A stretch of DNA of 64,000 nt, from assembly GCA_022432975.1 (NCBI GenBank), contig CM039502.1:8599151-8663150 (forward strand), in the 5' to 3' direction. Source of the DNA: Begonia masoniana (lineage: Eukaryota > Streptophyta > Magnoliopsida > Cucurbitales > Begoniaceae). Under the pieces are notes generated by a model. The model did not search any database and had not been told where the DNA came from. It saw only the letters and a program-made list of their open reading frames with translations. The position numbers were made by a program, and so were the translations under genes. Numbering within the stretch: the first letter of the stretch is position 1; each line of letters opens with the position of its first letter. Shown here one piece after another: positions 1-10,983 of this stretch.

Positions 1-1050
1 CCCCCTGCTTCCTCCTCTCTAGCTCATGCCTTTGAGGCAATGTCTGCCCCTCTTGTTCATAGCCCTCCTCATCTCTCCCTTCCTCCTCCTACATCAGTGG
101 TTTATTCCACTTTACCTTCTACGTCTCCTCTAATTCCAGAGGAACCCTTTTCCCCTCCATCACCATTGTTGTTGCCTTCTCTGCCTCCCCCAGTCCAACC
201 TTCATCACCAGTCCAACTTTCTCCATCAGTTGAACCACCATCTACCCTACACATTCCCTCTCTTGTCCAACCTGCTCCACTAGTTCTACCAGCTCCACCA
301 GTCCAAATCTCTTCACCAATCCCCTCAGCTACTCCTGCAACTCCTCAGTCCTATCAGAGGAGATTTTTCATCAGTGAGGATCAGTTTAATGCCTTGCAGT
401 CCAGCATAGCCAGCTTAGGTACTGCCCTCACTTCTGTTCAGGAGCAAATGGATAAACAACTGAGCCACATTAAATTGGACATGGGCATCGCGTTGGATAC
501 AGGACTTGCTCTGCTGTCTCAGAAAATGGACAGACACAAGGAAATTGTCGCTCTGAATCATCAATCGCTCAAGTCTCAATTTGAGGCTTTACTACCGGGA
601 CCATCTAGTCCTCTTTCTTTCCCGGAGGCTTGTTCAGCAGACCTCATCCTTCCCTTTTGCAGATCTGAGGTTTTTGAAGACTCTGTTCGATTAACAACTT
701 TAGCTCTTCAGGAGGCAGAACTCCAACTTTCTACTCCTGTTGCTCCTCCTGCTCGTGTGTCTTCCCCTGAGCCAGCCAGTCCAATGGAAGTATCTTCTGC
801 TGGACCTCCTGTCGAGCCATCATCCTCTGCCCCTCTTTTGGATCAGCCTACTAGTGTGGACTTAGCAGTCTCTCCAGTCGCATCACCACCTCCTCCTCCA
901 TGTATGGACTTGGTAGTCTATCAAGCACCCCTCCCTCATGATCTTGCATCCCTTCAAGCCCTCGTGGATGATTACTTCTCCCCGCACCTTGAAGTGGACT
1001 CGTGGATCATTCATGCTTTTTGGAAAAAATTTCTAGATTTCTGTAAATAG
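1..1050 (+). CDS. C-terminal part of a proline/serine-rich retroelement ORF, truncated by the window edge (env-like ORF candidate)
   Basis: The reading frame is open from base 1, so the protein starts outside the window; the first ATG at 40 need not be the start. The first ~105 residues are very rich in Pro and Ser. A stretch at about residues 108-190 is rich in Leu, Ser and charged residues (around LQSSIASLGTAL and MDKQLSHIKLDM) and looks coiled-coil-forming. A second Pro/Ser-rich block follows, then a compact acidic/aromatic tail containing DYFSPHLEVDSW. It ends 351 bp before an LTR and lies on the same strand. Plant Sireviruses (copia) often carry an extra ORF between pol and the 3' LTR, sometimes called env-like, and this matches by position and composition. 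I see no transmembrane segment, so the env-like label is inference. It could instead be the C-terminus of a gag-like or transposon-associated plant protein. Confidence 0.5.
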   Translation, partial: PPASSSLAHAFEAMSAPLVHSPPHLSLPPPTSVVYSTLPSTSPLIPEEPFSPPSPLLLPSLPPPVQPSSPVQLSPSVEPPSTLHIPSLVQPAPLVLPAPPVQISSPIPSATPATPQSYQRRFFISEDQFNALQSSIASLGTALTSVQEQMDKQLSHIKLDMGIALDTGLALLSQKMDRHKEIVALNHQSLKSQFEALLPGPSSPLSFPEACSADLILPFCRSEVFEDSVRLTTLALQEAELQLSTPVAPPARVSSPEPASPMEVSSAGPPVEPSSSAPLLDQPTSVDLAVSPVASPPPPPCMDLVVYQAPLPHDLASLQALVDDYFSPHLEVDSWIIHAFWKKFLDFCK

Positions 1051-1401
1051 GAGATATACTTTTAAATTACAATGTTTTTCTGATTTCCATCTACTTTTGA
1101 CTTCTCTGCTCTTTACTTATTGATATATTTTGTTGAATGCATCGCTTCTGCTGTCTCTCTCTCTGATTGTTTTTGATAATGTCAATGGGGGAGAATATAT
1201 TTGATTGATGATTGATATGCATGTGTACTTAGTTATTGTTACTGTGATTTGGATATACATATTTTGGAAAACTGTAATCTGGATATCTGTATGTTTTTGA
1301 AAATCTGGATTATATGCTTTTTGCTATGGGGGACCTAGGATTATGGGGGAGAGTTATACTTAATCAAATTTATAGGTTGTCATCACCAAAAAGGGGGAGA
1401 T
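1051..1401 (+). other. 3' non-coding internal region of the Sirevirus-like element, ending in a polypurine tract
   Basis: No ORF. The stretch contains several GGGGGAGA-type runs (near 1187, 1328 and 1345) and ends with the polypurine tract AAAAAGGGGGAGA at 1388-1400, directly before the TG of the LTR. A purine tract here is the normal plus-strand primer of LTR retrotransposons and fixes the LTR as the 3' copy. Confidence 0.75.
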
Positions 1402-2659
1402 TGTTGACTTAATTAGTGTTTAAGTCTAACTAAGTTTTTTGATGATGTATTTGAATGTTAAATATATAATTTGATTATGTTTATTAAATAAGAACAATGA
1501 TTTATGCAAGGGTTTTATTCAATTGGAAATGCCCTTGAAAAGGGTATTTTAGTTATCTAATGCATATGATTAAGTGTACAGGACTAAATAGAATAACCGG
1601 TGTGGAATCCGTTTTAAAAATGCCTAAGTCCACCGGTCACTAAACGACAAAGGCGGATGAGTAAAATGCCTAAGTCCACCGGTCACTAAACGACAAAGGC
1701 GGATGAGTAAAATGCCTAAGTCCACCGGTCACTAAACGACAAGGCGGATGACTTCGTAGAAGAACTCCACCGCTCGCTAAACGACAAGGCGGATGACTTC
1801 GTAGAAGAACTCCACCGCTCACTAAACGACAAAGCCGGAAGACATTTAAATCCTCATCATCCTATGCCGGTTTAACATTTTTAATGCTGCATCCACCGAT
1901 AGCGGTTCAACATTTCAAAGACATATTCCACCGATAGCAGTTCACTAAAATAAGCAGAGTCTTCCGCCAGAATTCAAATATACCGCGAATGCTACAGTGT
2001 ACCTCGCCCAGAAGCTTAAAGTCCAGAACATTAATGGCGTCGGGCGACTTGCGCTTTCAGAAAGCAACGGCTACCTGCTTCTGTACGAAAGCTGCTCCAA
2101 CGGTAACAAAGTTTCCATTATTGGATAAGAAGCATTGAAATCAAGCCGATTTGCAGACAGAGTATTTAAGCCGAGGTTAGAGCACGAAGACCCAACTTTT
2201 GAGAATTTGATTTTCTGAGCCCTAACGTGTGAATCATACTCTTTATTCTCTATCTACATCTCTCTATTCCAAAACTTGAGATTCTGTTTTGAGAGTTTGT
2301 AGATTAGTGTAATCTGTCATTCAAATCTGAAAATCCTGTAAGGCAGTGGATTGACGTCCGTAAAGTTCAATCCAGGATTGTGTAAGGCTGTGGATCGAAG
2401 CCCGTAAAGTTCGATCAGCATTTCTCGTTGAGGAGAAGTAAAGAATCTTCAAGGGGGAGCCTTGGAGAGTGGACGTAGGCAGTTTGGCCGAACCACGTTA
2501 AAAACTGTGGTGTCGAATTTCTCTCACTCTCTCCTTACTTTATTTGATTGTCTGCTATTAATCTATAAGTATTTTATTCAAGAGAGAAATTTGGTTAGAC
2601 TTGAGATTAAAATTAAAAAGGTCTAATTCACCCCCCTCTTAGACAATATCGTTCCTACA
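1402..2659 (+). mobile_element. 3' LTR of a Sirevirus-like Ty1/copia element (1,258 bp)
   Basis: It starts TGTTGACTTAATTAG right after the polypurine tract and ends GTTCCTACA. The TG...CA ends and the CACCCCCCTCTTAGAC stretch near the 3' end are typical of Sirevirus LTRs. A second member of the same family is a solo LTR on the opposite strand at 60703-61983: both ends align as reverse complements. The 5' part of this element lies outside the window, so its left TSD cannot be checked; the 5 bases after the LTR are AATAC. Confidence 0.85.
1621..1850 (+). repeat. Tandem repeats (46-bp then 45-bp units) in the LTR U3 region
   Basis: Three copies, the last partial, of a 46-bp unit containing TCCACCGGTCACTAAACGAC run into two copies of a related 45-bp unit containing ACTTCGTAGAAGAACTCCAC. 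All units share CACTAAACGACAAAGGCGGATG or a close variant. The array sits in the upstream half of the LTR, where promoter or enhancer elements would be expected. Confidence 0.85.
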
Positions 2660-3504
2660 AATACCACCGCTGAAAAATGTGGAGAGTACTGATCAGGATA
2701 ATTCCCAGGAAAGATTGCTCTTGACAATCTCCTAGAATTACATTTCCAAGTAAATTCCTAGAAAGAACTAGAGGATCACAAACGATCCACTTAAATTTCA
2801 GTCTCCTAGACAGAACTTACTTACACAGTACAATTACATTACTAACAAAGCAGTACAAGAAACGATAGCATATGCGATCTGAAAAAATACCAGGAATATT
2901 TTCTCACGTCGTAAGATTATAACCAAGAAGTAAGAGAAAAATGAACACTGAGAATTTTACGTGGAGACCAAAATCGAAAAAAAACCATAGGGACTAAGTC
3001 TAGAAAGATCTTACTATGAAAAATAGGATTTACAATATTTTTTTAGATATCGAATATTCTAGAAAATATTCACTAAGAGAAATCACCACTCTTAGAACTC
3101 TCAATGTGCACAAAAGCACCACACTTATTTTTCTCTCACACTCTTTTTTTTTCTCTCTCTCTAAAAATAATCCTCTCAATTATCTATTCCTCTACACTCA
3201 AAAGTGATTTTCTCATTCTCTCTCGAATAAAAGATTTCACTTCTATTCGGATGTTTTCGGATGCTCTTCGAAGTTCCTTCATATCTCTATTTATAGAGTC
3301 TGTGAAGGAATACATTCCTTAAAATGAAGAATGTAAACTGCCGTAATTGAAAGCGCCACAACTTTCTTCTTTTTTATTTTCAACATCTTATTAAATGACA
3401 TTTTTGTTCTCGGCATCGAAAAAAATGAGTTCTTCTTTCTTCTTCTCTAATTTTTCAATGAAAAATTAAATGAGGAGGTCCCTCGTTGCAAATGAATGAC
3501 CTCA
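2660..3504 (-). mobile_element. Degenerate reverse-strand copia LTR, same family as the LTR at 58702-59346
   Basis: From about 2845 to 3504 the sequence is the diverged reverse complement of the copia 3 LTR: shared blocks include TACAATATTTTT with the neighbouring TATCGAATATTCT, and GAATTTTACGTGGA. The sense-strand LTR start TGAGGTC falls at 3504. The inner end is unclear: 2660-2845 does not align by eye. The bases ATACCACC at 2661-2668 resemble the reverse complement of a TGGTAT primer-binding site, so the Sirevirus-like element to the left may have landed at the start of this element's internal region. That last point is inference. Confidence 0.6.
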
Positions 3505-4375
3505 CACGTACATTGAAAATTAGTGCATCATGCTGATAAATTTATTTGTTATTTTTGTTTAGTGAGTCAAATAATACAGTTCCTATTTATTAGGAAGACT
3601 GAGTCTTGCTGTTGTTTGTTAGAACGTAGAAACCCAAAATTGTTTATTTTGAGAGAACGGACGAACCAGGGGGATTTGATTGTTGTACCTTTTCTTCCAT
3701 TTCTCCAGTCCGAGCTCTCTCCCGCTAACGACCGAGCATGGAGGCCTCAAACGCTCCACGAAGGGGGTTGGGTCGCTCTGTGAATACAAAATGGGAAGAG
3801 TGAAGGTGGACACTGTTAGAATTTTTGGGACACTTATATAATTAAATGAATGTATATGGTCATCAATTATAATAAGTCAAACATTATGTGGTCTATTTTG
3901 AAATAAAGAATTTGACTTAGGACATAAATGTCATGAATATTTATTGTGGATACCATATGCGGAATTTCTAATTTGATGAAGGGGCCAAATTAGAAATAGG
4001 CAAAAGTTTATAACTGCTATAAAGCAGTTAGGTTATGGTCCCCAAATGTAGAGTGAAAAGGTATCTCTTCGTATCCCCATCAACAGAGAGAGATTTAGGA
4101 ACCCTAAGGAAATTCTACATTCTGAAAGATCAAAACCACAATAAGCCATGGCTAAAGATTCAGGTACGCTTCCGCTTTCCTCTTTATATTTAATCAAGAA
4201 TAGGATTGTGATTCTCTGGTGTAGTTTCGTTTGAGATTAGAAACACATTAATTCTAGAGAAACAATTTTAACAGACACTGGTCAAGAAGACTGCGGAAAG
4301 GAGGAAGAAAGCGGAGAGATCAAAAAAGAGTGAATCGGTTCGGTATTTATACTGTGCATGTTTAGATGATCTAGC
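3505..4375. repeat. Dispersed duplicated segment, copy 1 (interrupted by a solo LTR)
   Basis: Bases 3505-3813 plus 4274-4375 match 58255-58699 closely. Shared blocks include AATACAGTTCCTATTTATTA, GGAGGCCTCAAACGCTCCAC and GTGCATGTTTAGATGATCTA. I do not recognise a gene. An open stretch at 4276-4380 reading ...KKTAERRKKAERSKKS... is also open in the other copy and could be a small exon, followed here by a GTTAGT donor-like site. Two copies on either side of the GLR gene suggest an old local duplication of host sequence. Confidence 0.7.
3814..4273 (+). mobile_element. Solo copia LTR, 460 bp, TSD GACAC
   Basis: It starts TGTTAGAATTTTTGGG and ends ATTTTAACA, and is flanked by GACAC at 3809-3813 and 4274-4278. 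The related copy of the host segment at 58.6 kb lacks it, giving an empty-site comparison. Inside is AAGCCATGGCTAAAGATTCA followed by GGTACGC, a short ATG-plus-splice-donor-like block seen in the R/U5 region of some plant copia LTRs. No internal region remains, so this is the product of LTR-LTR recombination. Confidence 0.9.
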
Positions 4376-4921
4376 AGCAAAGGTTAGTAATGGAATTTCC
4401 TTTTGATGTTTATTACTTTACAATATATCCACCTCTTTTGCGGAAGAAAGCTAAATAAATATTTTTTGTATTAGAGGCTAAATAATTACCAAAGAACCAA
4501 GCGCCAAAGAAAATATTACGAAAAAAGATAAAAGACTAGAAGAGTGTTTTTTACAAACGATTTGATAATTGTGATTTGGTGATTTTGAAAAATAGACGTG
4601 CTATTCTACTATTATAAAGGTGAGGTCGGGTCGGGTTACATTTAGCCTGATTTGTTATTCGATCCGTTATCTTGCTATTATCTCTGGACTTGGAGGAGAC
4701 AATTCAATCGCCGACATCATATTCGGTGAAGCTCCGTGGCTCGGTTCTCCGGCCTCCTCAAAACCTTGTCCTCCATTACCCGTGCTAATCCCCCTTCGTT
4801 CGTTTATATCCCTATTTTTGAAAGTATGAGAGGTGAGATATCTCTGGTTGTATACTTTTAATACTTTTTTGATTTTGTTCCAGATCGACGTATTTGAGTC
4901 CTTTCGGAGGAGAAGATGCCT
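4376..4921. other. Non-coding 3' flank of the GLR gene
   Basis: AT-rich at first, then about 300 bases of mixed composition. Short ORFs on both strands have no recognisable domain. On the minus strand it would contain the GLR 3' UTR; I could not place a polyadenylation signal with confidence. Confidence 0.5.
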
Positions 4922-5122
4922 TTACTTGTAAAGAAAACTTATGGCGCATGAAATTAGGGCCAACGCTGAAGCTGTTCCAGCAATGAGAAAAAGGCCCCAA
5001 AAGTTACTGAGATTGAGGCTCGTTGAACTAGCATCGAGACTGGAAGATGAGCAGGACGTCTTTTGGCCTATCCATTTATTTTCGATCTGCATCATATTGT
5101 CTCCCGCTATTAACTTCAGTAT
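4922..5122 (-). pseudogene. GLR exon 5, second part: M4 helix and C-terminus
   Basis: Continues in frame from 22940 across copia 1 (TSD AGTAT at 5118-5122 and 22935-22939). It encodes KLIAGDNMMQIENKWIG, a Cys/Ser-rich stretch, and the M4 helix FWGLFLIAGTASALALISC, ending FLYK and TAA at 4922-4924. An N-terminal extension of this frame to 5170 is LTR sequence and not part of the gene. Confidence 0.9.
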
Positions 5123-5374
5123 TGTTGTGGAAGAGAATAAAGAGAAAAGAACGTGATGGAATGTGTTCATAAAACTTCAAGAGAGCCTTTATATAGGCTT
5201 ACAAACTGAAAAAAACTGATTAAAATAAAAAAACAAACTACAGACTATCTCCACTACTGCATGACGTGACCAACTAACACCAGTATCTTCACTACATAGA
5301 GATGTGATTCCACTACGTAGAGATGTGATTGACTTATTCAACACCATGTGCCTATTTTGAATCAATCTTCAACA
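5123..5374 (-). mobile_element. 3' LTR of copia 1
   Basis: On the minus strand it runs TGTTGAAGATTGATTC ... TTCCACAACA. It carries repeated CTACGTAGAGATGTGATT-like blocks. The RNase H frame of the element ends inside it, at 5362. Confidence 0.95.
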
Positions 5375-5384
5375 CTCCCTCTTG
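5375..5384 (-). promoter_or_regulatory. Polypurine tract of copia 1
   Basis: The minus strand reads TCAAGAGGGAG directly before the LTR TG, the standard plus-strand primer site. Confidence 0.8.
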
Positions 5385-6915
5385 ATTCAAAATTAGTAAC
5401 TCCAAGACGTGATCTGAAGTAAATGAATTTGTCTCTTGGAAGTGATTTTGTCGAAATATCTGTCACCTGCTTATGAGTGCTGCAATGTTCCAACATAATG
5501 TCACCATTTGCCACCAAGTCTCGAATGAAATGCATACGAATATCAATTTGCTTTGTCCTCGCATGGAAAGCTGGATTTTTGGTCATTGCTATCGTTGACT
5601 TGTTATCACAAAAAATGTTGGTTGCACTATTTTGCTTTTGATGAAGATCTGCGAGAATTCTTCTAATCCAAATTGCTTGACAAGCTGCTGAAGTTGTTGC
5701 GGCGTACTCTGCTTCCGCAGAAGATAGCGATGTTGTATCTTGCTTCTTTGAACTCCATGTGATTGCTCCAGACCCAAGGCTGAAAACATTTGCTGATGTG
5801 CTCTTCCGATCATCTATTGAACCAGCCCAATCGTTGTCCGTAAACCCCGAGAGATTAAAGTTGGAAACTTGACAATACCAAATCCCATAATCCTTTGTTC
5901 CAGCAATGTATCGCAAGATTCTTTTTGCTGATCCAAAATGATGCTTTGTTGGATTTTGCATGAACCTGGAAACTATACCAACAGAAAAAGCAATATCTAG
6001 TCTGGTATACGTTAAATAAATCAAACCTCCAACCAAGCTTCTGAAATTTTTTGCATTTGCCTTCTCTGTGCCATCTTCAAGTTGTAGCTTCTCATTTATA
6101 TTCATAGGTGTAGTGTCTGGTTTGCATTTGAGCAGATTGAATTTTTTGAGTAGATCTGTTGCATATTTCCTTTGTGAAACAAAAATCCCATCAATTGTTT
6201 GCTTCACTTCAAGACCAAGGAAATAATGCAACAAACCCAAGTCTAACATCTCAAATCTCTTCATCATATTGGACTTAAAATCAGCCAAAAGAGAGTCAGA
6301 GGAGCTCATGTAAATAATATCATCAACATAGAGACGCACAATGATTAAGTCAACGTTACCTTCCATCTTTACATAAAGAGTGGGCTCATTTTCACTTCTG
6401 GAAAATCCATTTTGCTGGAAGTAGCCATTAATTTTGTTGTACCACGCCCATGGTGCTTGCTTTAGCCCATAAAGTGCTTTTTTTAGTTTATACACTTTCG
6501 CCTCTTTGCCTTTGACAATGAATCCTTCTGGTTGAGAGACGTAAACCTCTTCTTGCAAGTCACCGTTTAAAAAAGCAGATTTGACATCGAATTGGTAAAC
6601 TGGCCATTGTAGTTGTGCAGCCAAAGCTAAAATGGTTCTCACAGTTTCCATTCGAGCGATTGGAGAAAATGTTTCAACGTAATCAATACCTTGTTGTTGC
6701 GAATAGCCTTTGACCATGAGCCTCGCCTTGTATTTTTGAATGGTGCCATCAGCTTGATATTTTGTTTTGAAAATCCATTTGAGTCCGATTTCATTCTTTC
6801 CTTCGGGTAGATCAGTTAGCTCCCAAGTTTCATTTTTCTTAATCGCCATTAATTCTTCTTTCATTGCATTCTGCCATTCTTCTTTTGCTGCTGCTTCTTC
6901 AAACGTTGTAGGATC
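5381..6915 (-). pseudogene. Copia 1 reverse transcriptase and RNase H
   Basis: A 500-codon open frame from 6864 continues the integrase region after one in-frame stop near 6934. RT blocks are [63 protein letters not shown] and the catalytic box LYVDDIIYM. RNase H follows with the copia hallmarks GFTDNDWAGSIDDRKST, LSSAEAEYAA and the FCDNKSTIAM block. The catalytic residues look intact. The domain ends at the 3' LTR. Confidence 0.95.
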
Positions 6916-6933
6916 TGTAACATATAAAGCAAA

Positions 6934-8198
6934 TTAACAAGATTCATAAATCTCTCTCAAAGATCTAAACTTCTTAGGAGGTGTCTCATCAGAAGATTCT
7001 TGTAAGGATGATGAGCTGCTGCTTCTGGAGGTTGATGATGAGGAAACCTGTGATCCAGAAGGAGTGAGTGCATTCTCTTGAACTGGAGGAGCTGCTTCAT
7101 AAGTTGGAGTCTCACTTTTTGTAGGGATATGCACTTGACCTTCTTCATCTTTTTCATTCCCGTTCCAACTTGCTCCTTCATCAAATACTACATCTCTTCT
7201 AATAATGACTTTGCCACTGAGAGGATTATATAGCTTATACGCTTTTGATTGAGATGAATAACCAACAAAAATGCACTTTTCAGATTTATCCTCAAGCTTT
7301 TGACGAACTTGAGAATTTTTCAAAGCATAAGCAATACAACCAAAAATTCTCAAGTGACTTACTGATGGTCTTCTACCTCGTCAAGCCTCGTACGGTGTTT
7401 GATTTAAGACAACCCTTGTAGGAGAAATATTCAGTAAGTAAACAGATGTTGCAACTGCTTCAGCCCAAAAATGATTTGGAAGTCCTCTAGCCTTCAGCAA
7501 GCTTCTAGCCATCTCCATGACCGTTCGATTCTTCCGTTCGGCTACACCATTTTGCTCCAGTGTGTATGGTGTTGTCAACTCCCTGAAAATTCCATGCTCT
7601 TCACAAAAAGAATTAAATTCTTTAGATAAAAACTCACCACCTCTATCTGTGCGAAGAGTCTTTATAGAAATTACTTTTTGCTTCTCTACCAGAGCTTTGA
7701 ATTTTCTGAAACTTTCAAAAGCCTCTGACTTTTTTGTTAAAAAATACATCCAACTCATGCGGCTATGATCATCAGTAAATAGAAAAAAATACTTACTCCC
7801 ACCAAGTGATATAGAGCTCATAGGTCCACATAAATCGGCATGAATTAACTTGAGACATTCAGACGCTCTCCATGACTACCCACTTGGGAAAGGCTTTCGT
7901 GTCTGCTTTCCATAAATACACACTTCACATAAGTCAAGAGAACTAATTTGAGGTATCCCATAGACCATACCTTTTTTACTTAAAAGCTGCAAACCTTTGA
8001 CATTAAGATGTCCATATCTCAAATACCACTTCTCGGATTCGTTCATCTCCCTCGCAATAAGAGCTTGATTTTCCACTTTTGAGATTCTAAGTGGAAACAT
8101 CTTGTTTTGAGTCATCTGCACATTGACTATGGTTTCTCCAGACTTCTTTTCTTTAATTTTACATGCTCCATCATCAAATAGAATTTCATAACCACTAA
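6934..8198 (-). pseudogene. Copia 1 pre-integrase and integrase region, three stops
   Basis: Three adjoining frames in the same register. Bases 7876-8198 hold the GAG-pre-integrase and zinc-binding part (WYLRYGHLNVKG, CEVCIYGKQTRKPF). Bases 7381-7821 hold the catalytic core (LFTDDHSRMSWMYFL, TLRTDRGGEFLS, QNGVAERKNRTVMEMARSL, so D,D,E are all present). Bases 6934-7353 hold the C-terminal part (FGCIAYALKNSQ, IFVGYSSQSKAYKLY) and a Ser-rich linker to RT. Each break is a single stop codon, so decay is by point mutation. The upstream edge is the insertion point of the solo LTR at 8204. Confidence 0.9.
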
Positions 8199-8203
8199 CC
8201 ATC

Positions 8204-10910
8204 TGTAACACCGAGTATTTTTGGTCATGTAAATATCCCGAAATTCACTGACCTGGACTAATCACTATTATGTAATGACTATCTTTATTAGGTTTTGGAC
8301 GCCGAGATTTCAGGTTTCCACTCGATAAGGGTACTTTTGTAATAAAAGAGTTTAAGTCCGTTTCACGAGCGGGAAGTTCCGTTAGGATCCCGTGAATTAA
8401 TTGGGATGTTTAGTAAAAGAAGAAAAGTTACGAGGATCTAAGACGACGAGTTTTGCAACGTTTATGAGAAAACAAGGTTAAATGGCATAATTGTAATTAA
8501 TGATTGATTCTGTTATATATAAAGGGTAAAGAGAGCCGATAAACCCTCACAGAACCTCTCTCACTCTCTGCTGGAACTTCCTCCTTCAGCAGACTCACCT
8601 CTCGACGTTTTTCCCGCCGCCAAGCCAGCCGATAGTTCTCCTTCCACCAACATTGATTCTTCCTTCATTCCCTTTGAAATCTAAACTCTAGGTAAGGTTT
8701 AGATGATTCATTTATTAAGTCTACGATTTGGGGGGTAGTCATTTGGTTAATGTTTGAGATTCTAGAATCGGCTAACGTTAGTACATTGGTAACATTCGTG
8801 GGATTTTTCGTATTAATAACTATTAATAGTGCATTGGTGATTGTTAGAGATAGCAGGTTGAGAAATACTGAATGTTGGTTTAAGTTCTGGTGGATGAAGG
8901 ATTTAAATGCCATTGATGCTTTCGAAAATTAAGATATGCACTCAAGGTGTTCGATGGAACGCCTAATAACTATAAACCGAATTCTTATGAGGTTACCTTA
9001 GTTAGGAACTTAACCAGTTTTGATTTCAGATTATTAAGGATTGATTTTAACATTGTAATGTGAAATGCTTTAGGTGAAGAAGGTCTAAAGAGAAGTGCAC
9101 AGATCGCTAAGGAAGTCAGGTAAGTGAGTGTGCTAGGTTTCTGGCCTTTAGGGCCCTACATCACAAGGGTACTAAGAAATCTGTTTTGATGTTGCTTAAT
9201 CATTTATGGATGAATGAGAGTTATGTTATGTGATGTTCTGTTAGAGTTTGTGAAGTTGTTTGTTCTGGTATGATTCCTTCCATAGTCTGACGATTTAAGT
9301 GCATTCATGTTTCTGCATCATGATTTATCTTCCAAGAATGCGAAAATGTTTTATGTCTATGCTCTTTTATGAATGATGAACAAGAACATAAAAAGAACAA
9401 GAACAAGAACAAGTAAACGAACATGTATATGTCACTGTCCATTCAATGGACTAAGATTTCTGTCCGCAAGGACCAAGTACACGCACATAAATGAACGATG
9501 AACAAGAATATGATTCCCATGATATGATCAAGAACACGAATATGAATATGACTTCCATGATATGAATGAAGAATCTGAACACGATTTTATTGAGTATGCA
9601 TTCGTGAGTATTTATGTATACATTGCACTCCTTACTAAGCATTAGGCTTATAGTTTAAACTTTATGATGTAGGCAACAAGTTGGAAGGTGAGGACTTCAA
9701 ACCGAATGATGATGTTTAAGTTTGGTTGCTGGATGATGCTCATGGCGTGGATTTGTGGCTGAGAAGCGATTTTAACCCGTGGAGTTTTGCTCTTAGCTCA
9801 TTTGAGTAAGATCTAAGATAAGAAGTATAAGTAGAAAAAATTTCTTTATTTTAACAAGCATTTGACTTATTCAGTACAAGTTTAAGTTTCAAGAAGGTTT
9901 AAGAATAAAGAATTTTCTTTCGGTGTTAAGTCTTCCGCTACGTATTTAAGTTAAGGATTATGATGTTTATGTGTATGGGGATTTTTGGGAAAGAGAGTTA
10001 AGTTTATAGAAAAACAGAGAGTTGAAGTTAAAAAGGACAATGAAGTCTGGATGATTTTGTAACTGAAAGCAGTCTGTGGATGCCAGAGTCCGTGGACGAA
10101 TGAGTTAAGTAGTCTGTGAACTTTGGAGTCTGTGGACGATTAAGCAAAGTAGTCTGTGGACGTCAGAGTCCGTGGACGAATGAGTTAAGTAATCCGTGGA
10201 CGATAAAGTCACATGGACTGGGATGATAAAGTCACGTGATCTATGGGCACAAAACTTAAGTAAGTCTATGGACGTTAATCCGTGGACGACGAGCCTATGT
10301 AACCCGTGAGTAATGAAATCATGTGGACATCACGTGGTCAGTGGACGATAAAATTAAGTAAATTTTTAGACGCTGGTCTGTGGACGAGGAGTCTATACAG
10401 TTCGTGGACGATAATGTTCAATAGTCAATGGACGAAAATGTCAAAGTAGTCCGTGGGCAATTAAGTTGATCGATCTTGTGGACAAGACTGTTCCCGACTT
10501 TTGTCGTCCAACTCTGAGAAGAAATACGAGGTCCGATGTATGAAGGATTTACGTTCTGGGAGTTTGAGATATCAACCTCCTCAGAACGTTCAGTTGTTTG
10601 TCTGAGTTAAACGTCCACGAGTTTATAAAATGTTTACAAGTAGTTGTTCTAAGATTTAAATGACTGAGTTATGCTGCCTGAGCTGACGTATTCTGTCTCG
10701 ACTTAGTTTTGGGTCATTACAGTTTAAGTTATATGTCCGCGAGTTTTCGAAAATATATATATATATAACCTTAAATGATTTATGATCCGAGTCTAGGATT
10801 TATGGTGTCACGAGGAAAAATGAAAAGTTTTATGTCATGGAATGAAACTAGAAGTAAATGAACGTCAAGGCAATACTCGTGGCGGCCCTGACTGGGTTGG
10901 AGTCGTTACC
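8204..10910 (+). mobile_element. Solo gypsy (Del/Tekay-type) LTR A, 2,707 bp, TSD CCATC
   Basis: It starts TGTAACACCGAGTATT and ends GGAGTCGTTACC, the last base changed from the usual A. CCATC flanks it at 8199-8203 and 10911-10915. The TGTAACACC start and GTCGTTACA-type end are typical of plant Del/Tekay chromovirus LTRs. No coding capacity: the short ORFs inside are spurious. Confidence 0.9.
10060..10480 (+). repeat. Degenerate tandem array of GTCCGTGGACGA-type units in LTR A
   Basis: GTGGACG occurs at least nine times, spaced about 25-50 bp, often as AGTCCGTGGACGAATGAGTT or AGTCTGTGGACG. Spacing is irregular, so this is an eroded minisatellite. Confidence 0.75.
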
Positions 10911-10915
10911 CCATC

Positions 10916-10978
10916 AACTGCCCAACACTCAACAAATTATGAGCCAAATTAGGAACAAAAAATACATTGTACAGCAAT
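10916..10978 (-). pseudogene. Copia 1 protease remnant between two solo LTRs
   Basis: Only 63 bp of the host element survive here between the two LTRs. Translated on the minus strand it gives YNVFFVPNLAHNLLSVGQL, the conserved end of the copia protease region, in frame with its neighbours on both sides. Confidence 0.85.
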
Positions 10979-10983
10979 TTTAC

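Noticed and set aside
4620..4829. A small plus-strand gene downstream of GLR
   Set aside because: 69-codon frame without homologous motif, splice context or repeat copy; treated as non-coding flank.
4922..5170. An 82-codon independent small protein starting in the LTR
   Set aside because: Its first 16 residues are LTR sequence; the remainder is the last GLR exon.
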